Of a stretch of 43,897 nucleotides of DNA, positions 43,540 to 43,897 are shown piece after piece (within the stretch, counting starts at the first letter, position 1; each line of letters starts with the position of its first letter). The stretch covers positions 1-43,897 of the forward strand of contig JAUWZD010000031.1 of the NCBI GenBank assembly GCA_030615505.1. The letters run 5' to 3'. The notes beneath the pieces were generated by a model. The model did not search any database, was not told the origin of the DNA, and worked only from the letters and a program-made list of their open reading frames with translations. A program made the position numbers and the translations under genes. The DNA is from Spirochaetales bacterium (GTDB taxonomy: Bacteria; Spirochaetota; Spirochaetia; SZUA-6; DRHE01).

Positions 43540-43897
43540 AACCCTGGTTGACATTATTGAGGTGCTCAGGAATAAGGAAATTCGTTTTGCAGTGATAGGC
43601 GGCTTAGCAGTTTCCTGGCGAGGGGAACCCAGGGTAACAGGGGATGTAGATATCGTTGTTGATATTGATGTTAAACAGGCAGTCTCTTTGAAAGATGAGC
43701 TAAATAAAACCCCTTTCTGTCCTTTATTTCCACAAGTTGCCGAAGTGATCGAAAGCTCCTTTATTCTTCCTTTGATTCATAAGGATGCAAAAGTTCCAGT
43801 GGATTTGTCACTTGGGATGTCAGGATTTGAGAAACAGTTGATAGACAGAGCTACAGATATCGAGTTTGAGGGTCATTCCGTTCCTGTGGCTACAGCA
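43520..43897 (+). CDS. nucleotidyltransferase (partial, cut by window end)
   Basis: The frame is open from ATG 43520 to the last base (126 codons visible, no stop). The N-terminal part carries the polymerase-beta-type nucleotidyltransferase motif GG-x-A-x9-DxD: IGGLAVSWRGEPRVTGDVDIVVD, with the two catalytic Asp residues. Then KVPVDLSLGM supplies the third acidic position. This is the AbiEii/MNT-like group, which can act as toxins that modify tRNA or proteins. The upstream small ORF overlaps it by 20 nt. What follows beyond the window is unknown, so its full length and class cannot be stated. Confidence 0.8.
   Translation, partial: MDGPVFKTLVDIIEVLRNKEIRFAVIGGLAVSWRGEPRVTGDVDIVVDIDVKQAVSLKDELNKTPFCPLFPQVAEVIESSFILPLIHKDAKVPVDLSLGMSGFEKQLIDRATDIEFEGHSVPVATA

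Overview
The window looks like a core-genome stretch of a free-living or host-associated spirochaete (order Spirochaetales) of moderate-to-low G+C. This is inferred from protein character and gene content: a very large LptD-like outer-membrane protein with an added N-terminal SAP-like motif, relaxed lipoprotein and signal-peptide style, many TPR proteins, a bactofilin, and a DUF624-like membrane protein. I could run no database search, so the lineage is an inference. No rRNA, tRNA, CRISPR array or intact insertion sequence is visible.

Layout. 0-4 kb: a complete ECF-type vitamin/metabolite importer (fused double ATPase, EcfT, S component) followed by a YggS-type PLP protein and a small membrane protein. 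4-6.1 kb: an RluA/RluD-type pseudouridine synthase convergent with a two-gene minus-strand operon (zinc-motif pentapeptide-repeat protein and an atypical metallo-beta-lactamase-fold protein). 6.1-6.75 kb: a decayed toxin-antitoxin module whose PIN toxin has lost its C-terminal half. 6.8-18.4 kb: a dense housekeeping run (zinc-ribbon protein, murI, rsgA, mutS2, convergent ispH, small membrane protein, uvrA, lptD). 18.4-24.8 kb: phoH - pgpH-type 7TM-HD c-di-AMP phosphodiesterase - ybeY - corC-like - secreted TPR protein, all overlapping or nearly so. 24.8-28.3 kb: a glycolytic operon gap-pgk-tpiA-secG behind a near-perfect sigma70 promoter. 28.3-31.8 kb: an AT-rich accessory island with the only long non-coding stretch, structured repeats, a HEPN-like/unknown protein, a probable lipoprotein whose 5' end carries a hairpin-repeat array, a flavodoxin-fold-like protein and a membrane protein. 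31.9-36.5 kb: J-domain protein, PpiC/SurA-type isomerase, nusB, TPR protein, bactofilin. 36.5-43.3 kb: methionine aminopeptidase, a phosphoribosyltransferase and a 1774-residue exported repeat plus beta-helix protein. 43.3 kb to the end: a small unknown ORF overlapping a nucleotidyltransferase cut by the window edge, which looks like a toxin-antitoxin-style pair.

How it works together. Most genes are tightly packed with start/stop overlaps (TTGA, GTGA and ATGA types) and frequent GTG/TTG starts, implying long co-translated operons. Four promoters with TTGAC(A/C), an exact 17-nt spacer and a good -10 box mark transcription-unit starts at about 24.85, 28.48, 30.53 and 31.93 kb. Envelope biogenesis is a recurring theme: LptD, a periplasmic isomerase, SecG, bactofilin, secreted TPR proteins, MurI, and the giant exported protein.

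Most likely to be new: the giant chitobiase-like-repeat/beta-helix protein; the LptD variant with a periplasmic SAP-like motif; the promoter, structured-RNA and HEPN-like locus at 28.4-29.3 kb; the palindromic repeat array in the lipoprotein 5' end; and the pentapeptide plus Asp-less MBL operon. No complete, clearly new multi-gene defence system is evident within the window.
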